In this document: positions 45,916-56,455 of the stretch, one piece after another
Layout: each line of letters opens with the position of its first letter
Numbering within the stretch: position 1 is the first letter of the stretch
DNA from: Epiperipatus broadwayi
Lineage: Eukaryota; Onychophora; Udeonychophora; Euonychophora; Peripatidae
Assembly: GCA_028023455.1 (NCBI GenBank)
Contig: JAQFVV010013067.1
Location: forward strand, 186,001-250,000
Reading direction: 5' to 3'
DNA length: 64,000 bases
Made by a program: the position numbers and the translations under genes
The notes under the pieces: model-generated
What the model was told of the DNA's origin: nothing
Seen by the model: the letters and a program-made list of their open reading frames with translations, nothing else
The model's database searches: none

Positions 45916-46583
45916 ATGGAATCTCTTGATCTGGCCGAATCTGAGAGCTGGACAAATTATAAAGAGCATTTGATTTTTTACCTACAGGCTAACCATTTTA
46001 AAAAATCTGAAGTAACATGTCTCAATCTACAGCTGTAATCTGAGCTAAGCTGGATATTGACAAAGTGTTGACAATTTTCACAGAGTATTTTTCTCCTAAA
46101 TCATTGACAATAATGCAGAGATAGCATTTTAATCTCAGCATGCAAGAACATGGTGAAACATCTAAAGAATTTGCAACACAAATCCATATATTAGCCTTGA
46201 AGTGTACTTTCAAAGACTTCATGAATGAAGTACTTCATGATTGTTTTATTTATGGCATAAATGATCACAATTTGAGGCTAAAAATGTTAATGATTCCGGA
46301 TCTAAATTTTGAGACAATGATAGCTCAGGCAGGACTATCAGAGACAATAGCCTGTCTAGCTACCCCCATAAACAGACTTATTAAGTATGAAGTGCAAAAA
46401 ATTGAGCATAACATTGGGTCATCCAAACATGCAATCAGCTCAGAAATCTCTGCATCAAATAGCCCATGGCTACACTATAGATGCAATGAGCACATGCACA
46501 GGCACACATCATGCTCATACCATAAGTCAACATGCATTCTTGCATGTGAGACATGTCTGAAATTGAAAAACAAACAGCCCTAA
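45916..46583 (+). pseudogene. Gag remains with zinc-knuckle-like end
   Basis: From an ATG at 45916 the frame reads MESLDLAESESWTNYKEHLI to a stop at 46036-46038, matching the usual gypsy Gag opening (W..Y...L..Y). The second part, 147 codons in another frame (46140-46583), reads QEHGETSKEFATQIHILALK and LHDCFIYGINDHNLRLKML, typical of the retrotransposon Gag domain. Near its end (residues 114-138) are Cys and His residues in the pattern of the gypsy CCHC knuckle region, partly decayed. The split by a stop and a frameshift shows it is not functional. Confidence 0.75.
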
Positions 46584-46599
46584 GTCAAAACTAGAAAAT

Positions 46600-47010
46600 C
46601 ATATTCCTAAAAACAGTAAAGGCACTTATGAGAAACACAAGCAAGTTTCCTGTATAAACCTTATTAGAGATGACAATTCTGGACTTATACACCCTCTCAT
46701 AATTAATTATATGCCAGTCAAGTTGGAACTTGTCACAGAGAGCAGTGTTTATAATTTCAAGAAAGATCCTGGGCAATCATTAATAAAATGAATAAATATA
46801 AACTGCACCCTAGCAGTAGGTCAATATCTGACAACCAAGGGAACAAAAAAATTTTTGGTTCAGACAAGAGTTAAAATTACTATGACTAACAAGATGAGAC
46901 ACCTACCACTGGTAGTAGCATCTGATGATCACAACAACTAGTTAGGCTGTGATCAGTTTAATCACTTAGGGTTCAATGTAACCAAAGTGAACTATCTCAC
47001 AACATTATAA
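46600..47010 (+). pseudogene. Aspartic protease-like remains
   Basis: NYMPVKLELVTESSVYNF aligns with the position of the V-x-M-x-D-T-G-A catalytic block of gypsy proteases, but the catalytic Asp and Gly are replaced. Downstream, RHLPLVVASDDHNN-stop-LGCDQF corresponds to the usual P-L-x-V...L-L-G-R-x-W end block. Several stops. This assignment rests on order and partial motifs. Confidence 0.5.
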
Positions 47011-47059
47011 AAGATTAAGTCTAATTACTCATTTTTGAAATGGATGGAAGCTGGAACAC

Positions 47060-47320
47060 CAGAATTTCCAGGACTCTGCTAGCACAGCACTTGACTCCAA
47101 GCACAGTAAGAGGAAAGCATCCTGCTTAACTGTTATTCAACAGATCCTTAAGAACTATGCTATCGACCCTGAAACCTGATGCCAAACTCAACCAAGGAGA
47201 TTAAAAAATAAAATTTCAAATAGGAACACAAGCACTATGTCATATGTATTACAGGTTCACAAAATGTGTACCAGCATTGGTGACTCAAATAAAGTTCTAT
47301 ACTATCATTGTGCAAACAAC
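47060..47320 (+). pseudogene. Integrase C-terminal remains
   Basis: The frame reading LTPSTVRGKHPA-stop-LLFN and RSLRTMLSTLKPD matches the end of gypsy integrase (HSTTG.SPAELL.GR.LRTRLDLLKP). It is followed by FQIGTQALCHMYYRFTKCVP, which corresponds to the GPY/F-type chromatin-binding tail. The A-E codon has become a stop. It follows the protease block directly, showing that the intervening pol was deleted. Confidence 0.7.
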
Positions 47321-47446
47321 CAGAAAAATGTTCATCAAGAGAAGAAGATAAAGACAGGAACAGCAATCAAACAGATAATACAAGAGAGTGGACAATACAT
47401 CATCCAGCACATCTCAAAAACTCTGTCCTCTGGAGCTAATTTTAGC

Positions 47447-47457
47447 CATGGGAGGGA
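47447..47457 (+). promoter_or_regulatory. Polypurine tract
   Basis: ATGGGAGGGA directly before the 3' LTR start is a purine run in the position of the plus-strand primer of LTR retrotransposons. Confidence 0.6.
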
Positions 47458-48046
47458 TGTATATCTGACCCTGCCTTCAGAAGTGAACTATTCCAGATTC
47501 CTTACCTAATTGGCTAGCACCCAGTTGCTACCCAAGAAGAGTAAATCCTTCACTGGGTTGCATACCAAATCCACATTTTCCCATAAGATAGGGGATCTGC
47601 CATTAAATAGCCATCACTTTGAAGGCAAGGCAGAAAGCAATTACATCTGTCAACCTGAACAATGGAACATGCTCTCCATTAAACCATTTGCTATCAGCAA
47701 AGATAGTATCACTCCTCATTATTGTAACATCCATGCAGCGAGGCAAGTTCACTTATGGACTGAAAACTTCTACATCCAAATTAGAGCTGACTTTAGTCAA
47801 GCTAAATACATAGCTGGAAGTCTTTTACCAGAGCTCATAAAATAGGTTAATCATTTAGCTAGAAGTGAGTTATGTAGTCAGCTCAACTATCTCAGCATTC
47901 AATTATATGAAGTGTATTTAGTCATTTGTTTAACTAATATGTCTATATTTTTTGACTAAAACATTGTACAGATTAATTGCTGAATCGTTACTCCTTTTGT
48001 GTCTGTTGGTTTGGAAATGAACCTGTAAGTCTAACCAAACCCAACA
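47458..48046 (+). repeat. 3' LTR
   Basis: 589 bp, beginning TGTATATCTGACCCTGCC and ending CTAACCAAACCCAACA, colinear with the 5' LTR and the solo LTR. Confidence 0.9.
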
Positions 48047-48899
48047 GTATAAAATATTTCCACTCCTATTACTCAATTGATCTCACTTTCTTCTTTAATA
48101 ATATATTTTCTCCTTAAACATAAAATAAGATATGACTTAAATAACTTTTAACTTTAAATATTTCTGAATAGTACACACACAAGTGTGCACCTTAAATATA
48201 TAACATACACTGGGGAAGAGTGTTAGATTTGAACAAACATGAAGAAAGCATATATACATACATTTATGAACCACTTCATATCTACACAGTTACAGTATAA
48301 AAATCAACCAAAAAAACTTTTTTCTTCACAGTAGATGAGTGATCATAGATGTTTTATTTGACATGTTAGTGTTTGGGGAATACTTTATCATTGTGTTAGT
48401 CATAACTTCTGCTATCCTGTTTTCCATATTATATGCTATTATCTATCTTCTAACTCACTCTCTTATCAGTTTCTCCATGTTCTCTTAAGTCCAGGTTCAA
48501 TTATATGGTCTATGTTTCTATGAACCATTTTACTTGTTAGTATTTTTAATCTTTCTTGGTTATACAGAATTCTATGATAATACATCTATCCCTGAGCATA
48601 TGGGCTTCTGTTTACTAGGGTCCCATTTAATTTTCCATGTTAAAATAAAGTCAGATTTTAGTCTCATTTTCCATGTTAAAATAGGGTCAGGTTTTAGTCT
48701 CTCTTTACATCTCCATTTGGCATTTGTCATTTCAGTATCACATGTACCTTATCCCTATTGCTGATCTGTTCACATATTTGTGAATTCAATTTTTGTTATG
48801 CTGGTCCCCTGATTTTCACTATTTCTCATCATCTCTCTTTGTATTAGTATAAGTTTAACAGTGTTAAACCTTTATCCCTAACATATTACTGTGCTTCTC
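48047..48899. other. Pyrimidine-rich non-coding stretch
   Basis: The + strand is rich in T and C from about 48300 on, like the following block. A short tandem duplication around TTTTCCATGTTAAAATA lies at about 48630-48690. No domain read. Confidence 0.45.
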
Positions 48900-50260
48900 T
48901 TTGGTCTTGTTCCTGGTTAACAATTTTTTTATATAGGTGCCACCATTATTACAAGGTTTGACCCTTCATCTTGGAAGTATGATGGTGTTTTTAAGATCTT
49001 TATTATTTTCAGCTCATGTCATGACACAATTCAAATCTAGGCCATAAAAGGTATGATTGTAATTCTTGGAGATTTTAATCATTTTTATGAGTATTTCTGT
49101 TATGAGATGGTTCAAATGTTACTCATTCAAGTCTGATTGTATTTCCATGTGATTTTCATGATTCAAGACTGATAAATATGTTCTTAGTAGGTTTGAATCT
49201 TTGTCATCAATGTATTGGTTGTGTTATATTTTAATCTTCATTGATTATTCTCAGCATGTCTGCTGTTACAGGGTTTGAATCTTGATTACCAGGGTATGAC
49301 TGCATTTCTCTATCCTTGTCTTCTTGTATTCTATATTGAGTGCATCTTACTTCCATTAAAATTTGCTCAATCATCTCCATTCTGTTTTTCAACTTTAATA
49401 CCCTTTCCTCTGTAGATCCATTTTTCTGTGTCTTCCCTTTATTGTCATGTTCAAGTTTCCCCATTATTCCTGGTGACTCTATTGTTAGCCTATTAAAATC
49501 TTGAGTATCAGCATACAATTGTGTTTCTTCCTGGTCCTCACTGTCAGTGAAGGTTACTCAATATTTGGGTGATAAATAAAGGTTCATATTCCTTGATAAT
49601 TGTTTTTGTGATATGAAGTACACTGGCCATACTCTTTATCTGGGATATTCTCTGCTATTTGTAAACTCTTCACATTCAATCAGGTCCCATGCAGATATTT
49701 GCTTCTCATAAATTCAATGTATGTGATACACATGCTTGGTATACCCATGCAATTTGTGGTGTTTGATGAAAGCACATCCAACAGTATCTGGCCACTCCCT
49801 GTAAATGGTATTTGAAAATTTCTATTTGGTGCTCCTTATTTAATTTATCTCAATGAAATGTTTCTTGTAGAGTTTCTAAGTGTTTCTAAAGGCTTCCCCT
49901 GGATCTTCTTTAAAAATTACTGCCTGTTGTCCTCACCTTCTAGAGTACCCATAAGTCTCTAATAACTATTTTTGACACTGGTTAAATGTCTGCAGATCAT
50001 GCTGAATCATCCACCATCAATTGATTCTGCAGTGCCTCTTAAATAACACTTGGCAATGTAAACTTTCCATTCCTCCATTACTTCATGACATGTGAAGTTA
50101 TCTTTTAAGCTTTGTAGATGTGGCATCAAATTTTCTCCTTTGGCTCTTCTGAATGTTATTATTTTTAGAGATTGATTGATCTTTATTGTTGCTACTTTTC
50201 CATTGGTGACATTATGTTAACAAGCCACTAAAATTTAAAATGGTCTGTTCCCCTCAGCCA
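48900..50260 (-). pseudogene. Decayed coding-like stretch, possibly Gag-like
   Basis: On - three frames contain protein-like pieces: HEVMEEWKVYIAKCYLRGTA (about 50075), then KEDPGEAFRNT and KLYKKHFIEI (about 49900), then a 95-codon open frame at 49231-49518 beginning MYADTQDFNRL and ending DMLRIINED. The last has a coiled-coil-like middle (VLKLKNRMEMIEQILMEVR). The E-W...LRG pattern resembles the Gag of some LTR elements, but no knuckle, RT or LTR was found. The family is not recognised and the function is unknown. Confidence 0.4.
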
Positions 50261-52110
50261 GCCATTCTCTTTGGCATTATGCTCCATCACTGTATAGCAA
50301 TTATTATATAAGGGAGAACACTCCATCCCTCTCTTCACTTTTCTTTTTTGTTCTAGTCTTACATATGACATTATTTGTGTTTATACTTAATTAATGTGTG
50401 TGCTGATACAACCACTCATGCCTACTGTAAAAGAAAATAATAAAGATTAATTACAATATTGTAATTATTTCTATTTGTGTCCTATTTCCACACATCTGTG
50501 CCTATTTTCACACATACTCAGCTTTAACTTGCTACTCACTTATTACATTCTTATTGCATTTTGGAACAATAAAAAAATAACGCATTCATGGCTTTGATTT
50601 TAAATTCTTCATGTTTTAACAAAATTTCCGAAGTTACAGAAATTTACCCCAAAACATACACTTCCTGATGTGCTAAAATTAAACATACATTATTATATGA
50701 TGAAAACCACGTCTATCTACAAACTAATTTTTTTATCCTAAAGATAATGTTACTTTTCTAATTTGTTTTTTTCTTTTTGTGATCCTCATTGGTATTGTCA
50801 ATTACATGTAAAAAAGTCCCTGTAATGATCAAGATTGTATAATAAGTCAACAAAACCAAAGTCCAAGCAGAAACTCTCTAAGAGACATGGGGTTACCACC
50901 CTGCTTCTAGTTCAAACTCCTAACTAGACTTCCTATTCTCAACCATGTAATTAACATCCTTGCAGTTACATGACCTAACTCAGAGAACAAACAAAAACTT
51001 TCCCAGGGTTTTTCTCACAACTTAGGTTTAATGCACCTTGTCCATGGTTACATATGTGGAATTACATTACCAACCATAGACCTATATAGATATGCTATCA
51101 AACTATACTCATGTTGATTATATGAAGCCTAATTTGGGTATGTGCTTCTATGGGCCATGTTCAATGCCTGGCATACTTTGGTTAACACTTAATAAATATC
51201 TAAGAAACTATATGACTTTACCACAGTCACAACATATAAACTTATGCAGAATTAATGTTAATAGATAAAAGTTTGTCATAGGATTGAATATAATGAGTAG
51301 GTAGCTTACAAGATAATTTAATAATGATTTGAATGGCCCTTATAATATTACAGATGGAAATAATAGGAGCTTATATATCAGTGTGTGAATACCTAATTTA
51401 GTTAATGATTAAGCTTAATAACTAACTATCAAACATTATGACTTTAGAGGTATTCATTAATTAAAATATATGGTAATAAAATCTATTGTTGACTGGTTTG
51501 ATTCTACAGTCATCCAGTTGTATTTACACATAGGAGAAGGTTAAAACAAGTGAATTTATTTAAGATAGTGTGGTTTTAATCTCAATATTGTTACTGTTAC
51601 TTGTCATATTAAGCACAAATAAGGTTTAGTATTGGCTTAGTGATCAAATGGTATGGTTCACTATTTGAGAATGGATATCCCTGGCTGAAAAGGTGCATCT
51701 GCTTCTAACCAAGGGCAATTCCAGTGGAGAGAGCAATGGTGTGTTAAATCTACAATTTGGGGTCACAGGAGTTTTCAGTTCTAGTGGAAACTAGACTGGT
51801 GCTAATCTATGAATTAGTAACACTGGCATGCATGAACCATACAAGATATATAGTGGCAACAAAGTTATAAGATGAAAATAACCCAAGACAGAAAAAGTGA
51901 AGAGCAGGAATTCAAAAGTGGCATGTATACATTGTAATAGTTATATAAATCTTTACCACCCAATTATGTATTAGTCATTTATTTTATCATCAAAGTTCTC
52001 TCTGGGTAATTATAACAAGGTTGGATGAAATACATCATCTGCTCACAAATAAAATTCATTAATAAACTAAGTAAGCAATATTTAATATTATCATATAACT
52101 GACATGGGGG
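50261..52110. other. Non-coding stretch
   Basis: Moderately AT-rich, no ORF above chance, no repeat partner found in the window. Confidence 0.5.
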
Positions 52111-52860
52111 ATATTAACCCCCCCACTTATTAAATTAATTTTTTGTTTTATTAAAAACAAAAAATAGAAATTCTACAAATAAAAAAAACAAAAATAAAAA
52201 AATTAATAAAATTTTTTTTTCTTAAAAAATTAAATCAAATCAAATAAATTTAAAAAAATATTATTTATTATATTTTTATTTTGAAAAAGAAAAGAAAGTT
52301 TAAAAATAAATTAATTTTAATTTTATTTATATAATATATATAAATTATTAAAAAAAAGAAATAAAAATAAAAAATAAACAAATTTTTTCTTTATAGATAA
52401 AAAAATATTTATTTTTTCTTTTACTACATTTTCAAAATTTATAATAATATTTTAAATATATTTAAAATATTTTTTTTTTTTTTTATTTTTGTGTATAATT
52501 ATTATTTTTATTAAAAAAAATATTTATATTATAAAAAATAAGATTTGAAATAGAATTTCATCGTTTTTTTTTTTTTTTTTTTTTTTTGTTTTTTTTTTTT
52601 TTTTTTTTCAAAAAACAATATGAGGTTTTGTTTGGGGAAAGAACCACAAAAACAAACACAAATAATGGTTTTTTTTTTATTTGTTAATGAATAATTTTTT
52701 TTTTATTAAAAAAGAAGAAGGAGGAGGGCACCGCCCACAAAAAACATCAATAAAACCCCCCAAAAAAGAATGAAAAAAAATATAGAAGAAGAAGGGGGGG
52801 AGGGGAGTGGGAGCCACCCTCTTCAGGAGAGGGCGCGTCAAAGACGGGCTAAGCGTTAAT
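52111..52860. other. Homopolymer-dominated block of abnormal composition
   Basis: Unlike the rest of the window, this block consists of long A and T homopolymers (T runs of about 20 to 26 near 52564-52610), then G runs around 52793-52812, and ends in the most GC-rich stretch seen (GGGCGCGTCAAAGACGGGC). It begins with GGGGG and CCCCCCC runs (52108-52131). Transitions to normal sequence are abrupt on both sides. It looks like a poorly resolved consensus over a hard-to-sequence array rather than biological sequence, but that cannot be proven here. Confidence 0.6.
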
Positions 52861-53550
52861 TGTTCATAATATTATTGATAGCTAGTGGCTTGTGCATCCA
52901 TTACCAATATATGGTGTTTTCATTTGCATAAATATAGTGTACAGGTAATGCTATATAAACATGTAAATATTGTTACAATATTGCCTTAGCATGATAGTCT
53001 ATTAATATAACAATAATGGAAATTATTAAATTTATTTTATTCATATATACAGATTGATAACAAAAAATTAAATTACCATAATACTACCATGCAAGGTAAG
53101 GTGTTTGACTAAAAACATTCACATATATTTTTTTAACAGTTAAGTTTAAATATAAACTGATTTTAGATTAATCATAAAAGGTAACATGGTTTCTAAATTT
53201 TACATATATATAAATAATTTCTAAAAACCTTCACCATTATTCTGAGATAGTAAAATATACATTCTCAGAATTATAATAATGAATTTTTACTTGAAATGAT
53301 AAGGGGGTAAGAATGAAATCTATTTACTGATTTATTTAAATGTTTTTAGTGTCTTAAAAACAGGGCATCTTCCCATCTTGAATTGTCCCAGGGTCCATTA
53401 AGAGTTGGTAAGTGTAAATAACTCTATATTTAAATTTAACTCCCTCCACCATTCAAGTTGACATAAAAAGATAAAAGCAAAATTAATATTTACTTCATCA
53501 AATATTTAAAGTCAGTAAAACCTTGAAATGTAAAATATTAATAAGATTTA
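52861..53550. other. AT-rich non-coding stretch
   Basis: Nothing recognised. Confidence 0.5.
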
Positions 53551-53566
53551 ACAAGTTAAAACTGTG

Positions 53567-53606
<40 letters not shown>

Positions 53607-53632
53607 CACAGTTTTATCACTTGTTAGCTGGT

Positions 53633-53670
<38 letters not shown>

Positions 53671-53678
53671 ACCAGCTA
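53551..53678. repeat. Two adjacent TA-centred palindromes
   Basis: First: ACAAGTTAAAACTGTGTAAA, TA tract, TTTACACAGTTTTATCACTT (53551-53624, two extra bases in the right arm). Second, starting one or two bases later: AGCTGGTTGTA, TA tract, TACAACCAGCT (53626-53678). Confidence 0.96.
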
Positions 53679-53689
53679 GCTGATGGATG

Positions 53690-53900
53690 TCTTTGTAACT
53701 TTTTGTTAGTAGATTAGTGAACGACTTCTTGCATGTAGGGATTGGCAAGGTGTGGCATACAGTGACTGGATCTTGGTATTGGAATGAAACTTCTCAGACC
53801 CCTGCTTTACCGGATGACCATGAAAAATCTGACCTCATCTATTCACACATAATTGTAGGTATTGGTTGATTTCTTTAGATTTCTTCTATAATTTAATTGA
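53690..53900. repeat. Dispersed repeat, copy of the 42.7 kb family
   Basis: Shares GATCTTGGTATTGGAATGAA and AACTTCTC with 42700-42740, and TAGGTATTG followed by TTTCTT with 42784-42815. Related at perhaps 70 percent by eye. No tRNA-like promoter boxes found. Confidence 0.6.
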
Positions 53901-53990
53901 TAGTGATTGGTCCACCACCAGTCAGCCATCCTTTTAACAAGTGCTCACTGGTTTCACTTCAAAGTTATCCATCTATCATTTGCTATTTTA

Positions 53991-54018
53991 TCATTCATTT
54001 TTATTTGAGCTATTCACC

Positions 54019-54056
<38 letters not shown>

Positions 54057-54092
54057 GGTGAATAGCTCAAATAAAAATGAATAAAAACTGTA

Positions 54093-54126
<34 letters not shown>

Positions 54127-54140
54127 ACAGTTTTTGTTAT
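53991..54140. repeat. Two adjacent TA-centred palindromes
   Basis: A perfect inverted repeat of about 32 bp (53991-54024 and 54051-54083; core TGAGCTATTCACCAAATTA) flanks a TA tract. Immediately after, AAAAACTGTATACTATA, a TA tract and TATAGTAACAGTTTTT form a second, slightly imperfect one. Confidence 0.96.
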
Positions 54141-55015
54141 ATTTAATATTTAATTTCTACTGTTACCTCAAGCAAGAAACAAATACAGATTAAATTAGAT
54201 CTCAAGTCTGTATTCTGACCAAACCCTGGCATTGGAATAATACTTACATATTACTCTTTTATATTTCCTGATCAGATGTCCCCTGGCAACTGGTTAAAAA
54301 TATTATTGAGAATGCTTTATTAGACACCCAGTGCTTGGAATATTTATAAATTTCAAAGATTATCACCGATAATAGCAGAGTGCATGAGTATACAGCCCCC
54401 CTTTTTTTAATAACAACTTTCCATTTCTTTAGGATATCTTTCTCCTTTTCTTTATTTAAATTAAAAGTTAACAAACTCAATTTTATAACATAGACTTAAT
54501 TTATACTATTATTTGTTTACTTGGTGAAAGAAAATAAAAAAAACCATCAATTTAGCAGTAATAATGTTTAATACAAAAGAATAAAAAATAATCAGGTTAA
54601 ATGATATAATAAATTTACACATCTACAATACAGAAACAATGGTCTATAAACATGGGAAAATATAATTAAACTTCTGACAAAAGAGTAATTGTTCTCTTTC
54701 TTAAAATAGCTACTTTAGAAAAGTTCCTTTCTTTTTCCTTTTTTTTTTATTTTAGAATATTGTGCACTATAATTTATTCTCAGTTTTGTTTTCTGATCAA
54801 ATTAATCAATACATGCATGTATGAAAATAGCAAATTGTTTACCGAGGATTTCTCTTGACTGCCCTGTGAGCTGGAACCCACTTCTTTTGCAAAGATGGTT
54901 CATCCTGTAATAGACTCTCCACCTAGCAGGGTTATTCTTGGTATTATTTATTGTATTTGGTTTAGTTTCCTTCTTTCTTGCTTTCAGCTTTTTTAGTTGT
55001 ATTCATTTTTACTTT
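54141..55015. other. AT-rich non-coding stretch
   Basis: No gene recognised. Confidence 0.5.
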
Positions 55016-55019
55016 TCCA

Positions 55020-55145
55020 GACATATTATGGTCAGGAATGGCAATCTACTTAGCAGGCAATGTGGCAGATATTTGTTCCTGGTGAGTTCGAATTCAGGTG
55101 GGCAGAGACTTAGAAAATGCCCATTTAAGGCCACTAGCCACACAT
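55020..55145 (+). mobile_element. Possible tRNA-derived SINE fragment
   Basis: GTGAGTTCGAATTCAGG (55083-55099) is a good box B; TAGCAGGCAATGTGGC about 35-50 bases upstream is a weak box A. No A tail is clear. It may be a SINE relic; a functional tRNA is unlikely because the cloverleaf cannot be drawn convincingly. Confidence 0.35.
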
Positions 55146-55149
55146 CACC

Positions 55150-55825
55150 AAAGACATACACATGCTAATATTAATTTTATTTATGACTGCTGATCTCACA
55201 CACTCTCAGTTCTTTTGCCCAGCATAATAACATAAAAATAATTAAATATCCAATCTTCATCCACCTTATTTATATATTTGCCCAAACATTGTTTTCTGGA
55301 ATGTTACTAATTAACAACAGATCTCACATCTTTATATTTTTATCTTATACAGATTTATAAAGGAATTTTTATACAAGTTTCACATTTTTCTTTTTTCATA
55401 AAATTTTATACACTTTTCAAATTTCATTTCAATATATTTATTTGCAATATCTAATGTTTTTTTTTTACTATAATAAGTTTCACATATTTTTGAGTTGCTT
55501 ATCTTTTTTTCATATAAGTAAATTTTAAAGGGAAAAAGACACACATTTTGTTATACATCCTCTTTCCCCTTTCTCTTTCTATATTTTTTTATAAAACAAA
55601 GTCATTGTAACTTCCTATGATTTAACTAAACATTAATCCCTTTATGAGTTTAATTTTCCTTTTTTTCTTTTTAAAATACCAGTGACCTACTTCTCTCAAT
55701 TTCACTTTGCATTTCACACTTTACCTTTTAACAAAATTTTAGCTAATTATTATGCCGAATTTTCCTGCCCTCGCAATGTAGCTGTATTTCTGCATTTTTA
55801 ATATTACTCAAATAATAAGTATATA
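55150..55825. other. Pyrimidine-rich non-coding stretch
   Basis: T/C-rich on +, no gene seen. Confidence 0.45.
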
Positions 55826-55827
55826 CA

Positions 55828-55918
55828 TGTATGACTACAACTGCATATAGTTGGCACAATATATATATATATATATATGTGCCAACTATATGCAGTTGTA
55901 GTCATACATATATATATA

Positions 55919-55950
<32 letters not shown>

Positions 55951-55954
55951 GTGA
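55828..55954. repeat. Serial TA-centred palindromes
   Basis: A perfect inverted repeat of about 31 bp (55828-55858 and 55879-55909; core CAACTGCATATAGTTGGCAC) surrounds a TA tract. It runs through TA into a second short palindrome, TCACTATA-TA-TATAGTGA. Confidence 0.96.
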
Positions 55955-56369
55955 CCTTCTCATGCTCTCTTTATTTTGATAATTGGGCGCACACATTTCT
56001 GGGCACCATAGTCCTCCTTTATGACCTTCCAAGTAACAACTAATCTCACCTTCTGTTTGGTCACTATAATCTGCCTTTGCGACCTTCTCTACCTGAAGAA
56101 TCAAGAATATAAGCATAAAAAAAAAAAAAAAAAAAAATGTTAAACTAACAAGATGATTTCTTTAATGAATTAAGCTAGCATGAAACTGTAAATCTAAAGA
56201 TGATCACTAGGTGATCAATAATGACAATAACTTCTGGTCAAACCAGCCTAAAAATCCATGAACAAGACATTATGAAGTCAATTTAATGTTTGTAAAACCA
56301 ATAAATAACTAATAATTATATCTATGGAATGATTATGAAATTAATATTATAAATTAAGTAATAAGTAAA
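55955..56369. other. Spacer with 23-bp A run
   Basis: A poly-A run lies at about 56118-56140; no SINE or LINE body was recognised in front of it. Confidence 0.45.
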
Positions 56370-56455
56370 TTATGATGTAGATGACTAAATGAATGATGAA
56401 AATAAGTAATAATTATGATGTAGATGACTAAATGAATGATGAAAATAAGTAATAA
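56370..56455. repeat. Perfect 43-bp tandem duplication
   Basis: A unit beginning TTATGATGTAGATGAC occurs at 56370-56412 and 56413-56455. The following 200 bp is rich in related GATGA/AATGA words, suggesting an older minisatellite. Confidence 0.9.

Larger units (their letters stand above)
44891..48046 (+). mobile_element. Internally deleted Ty3/gypsy-like LTR retrotransposon
   Basis: Two direct LTRs (44891-45482 and 47458-48046) enclose about 1975 bp. The interior contains, in order, Gag remains, a protease-like block and the C-terminal part of an integrase region. Reverse transcriptase, RNase H and the integrase core are missing. The LTRs differ at roughly one base in five by eye, so the copy is old. 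The 5-bp flanks (CTATG left, GTATA right) do not match, unlike those of the solo LTR at 16301-16895. The element is not autonomous. Confidence 0.88.

Noticed and set aside
55083-55099. Functional tRNA gene
   Set aside because: A box B is present, but acceptor and anticodon stems cannot be paired convincingly; a SINE relic is more likely.
56118-56140. Poly-A tail of a retroposed gene
   Set aside because: No coding or SINE body and no target duplication could be found in front of it.
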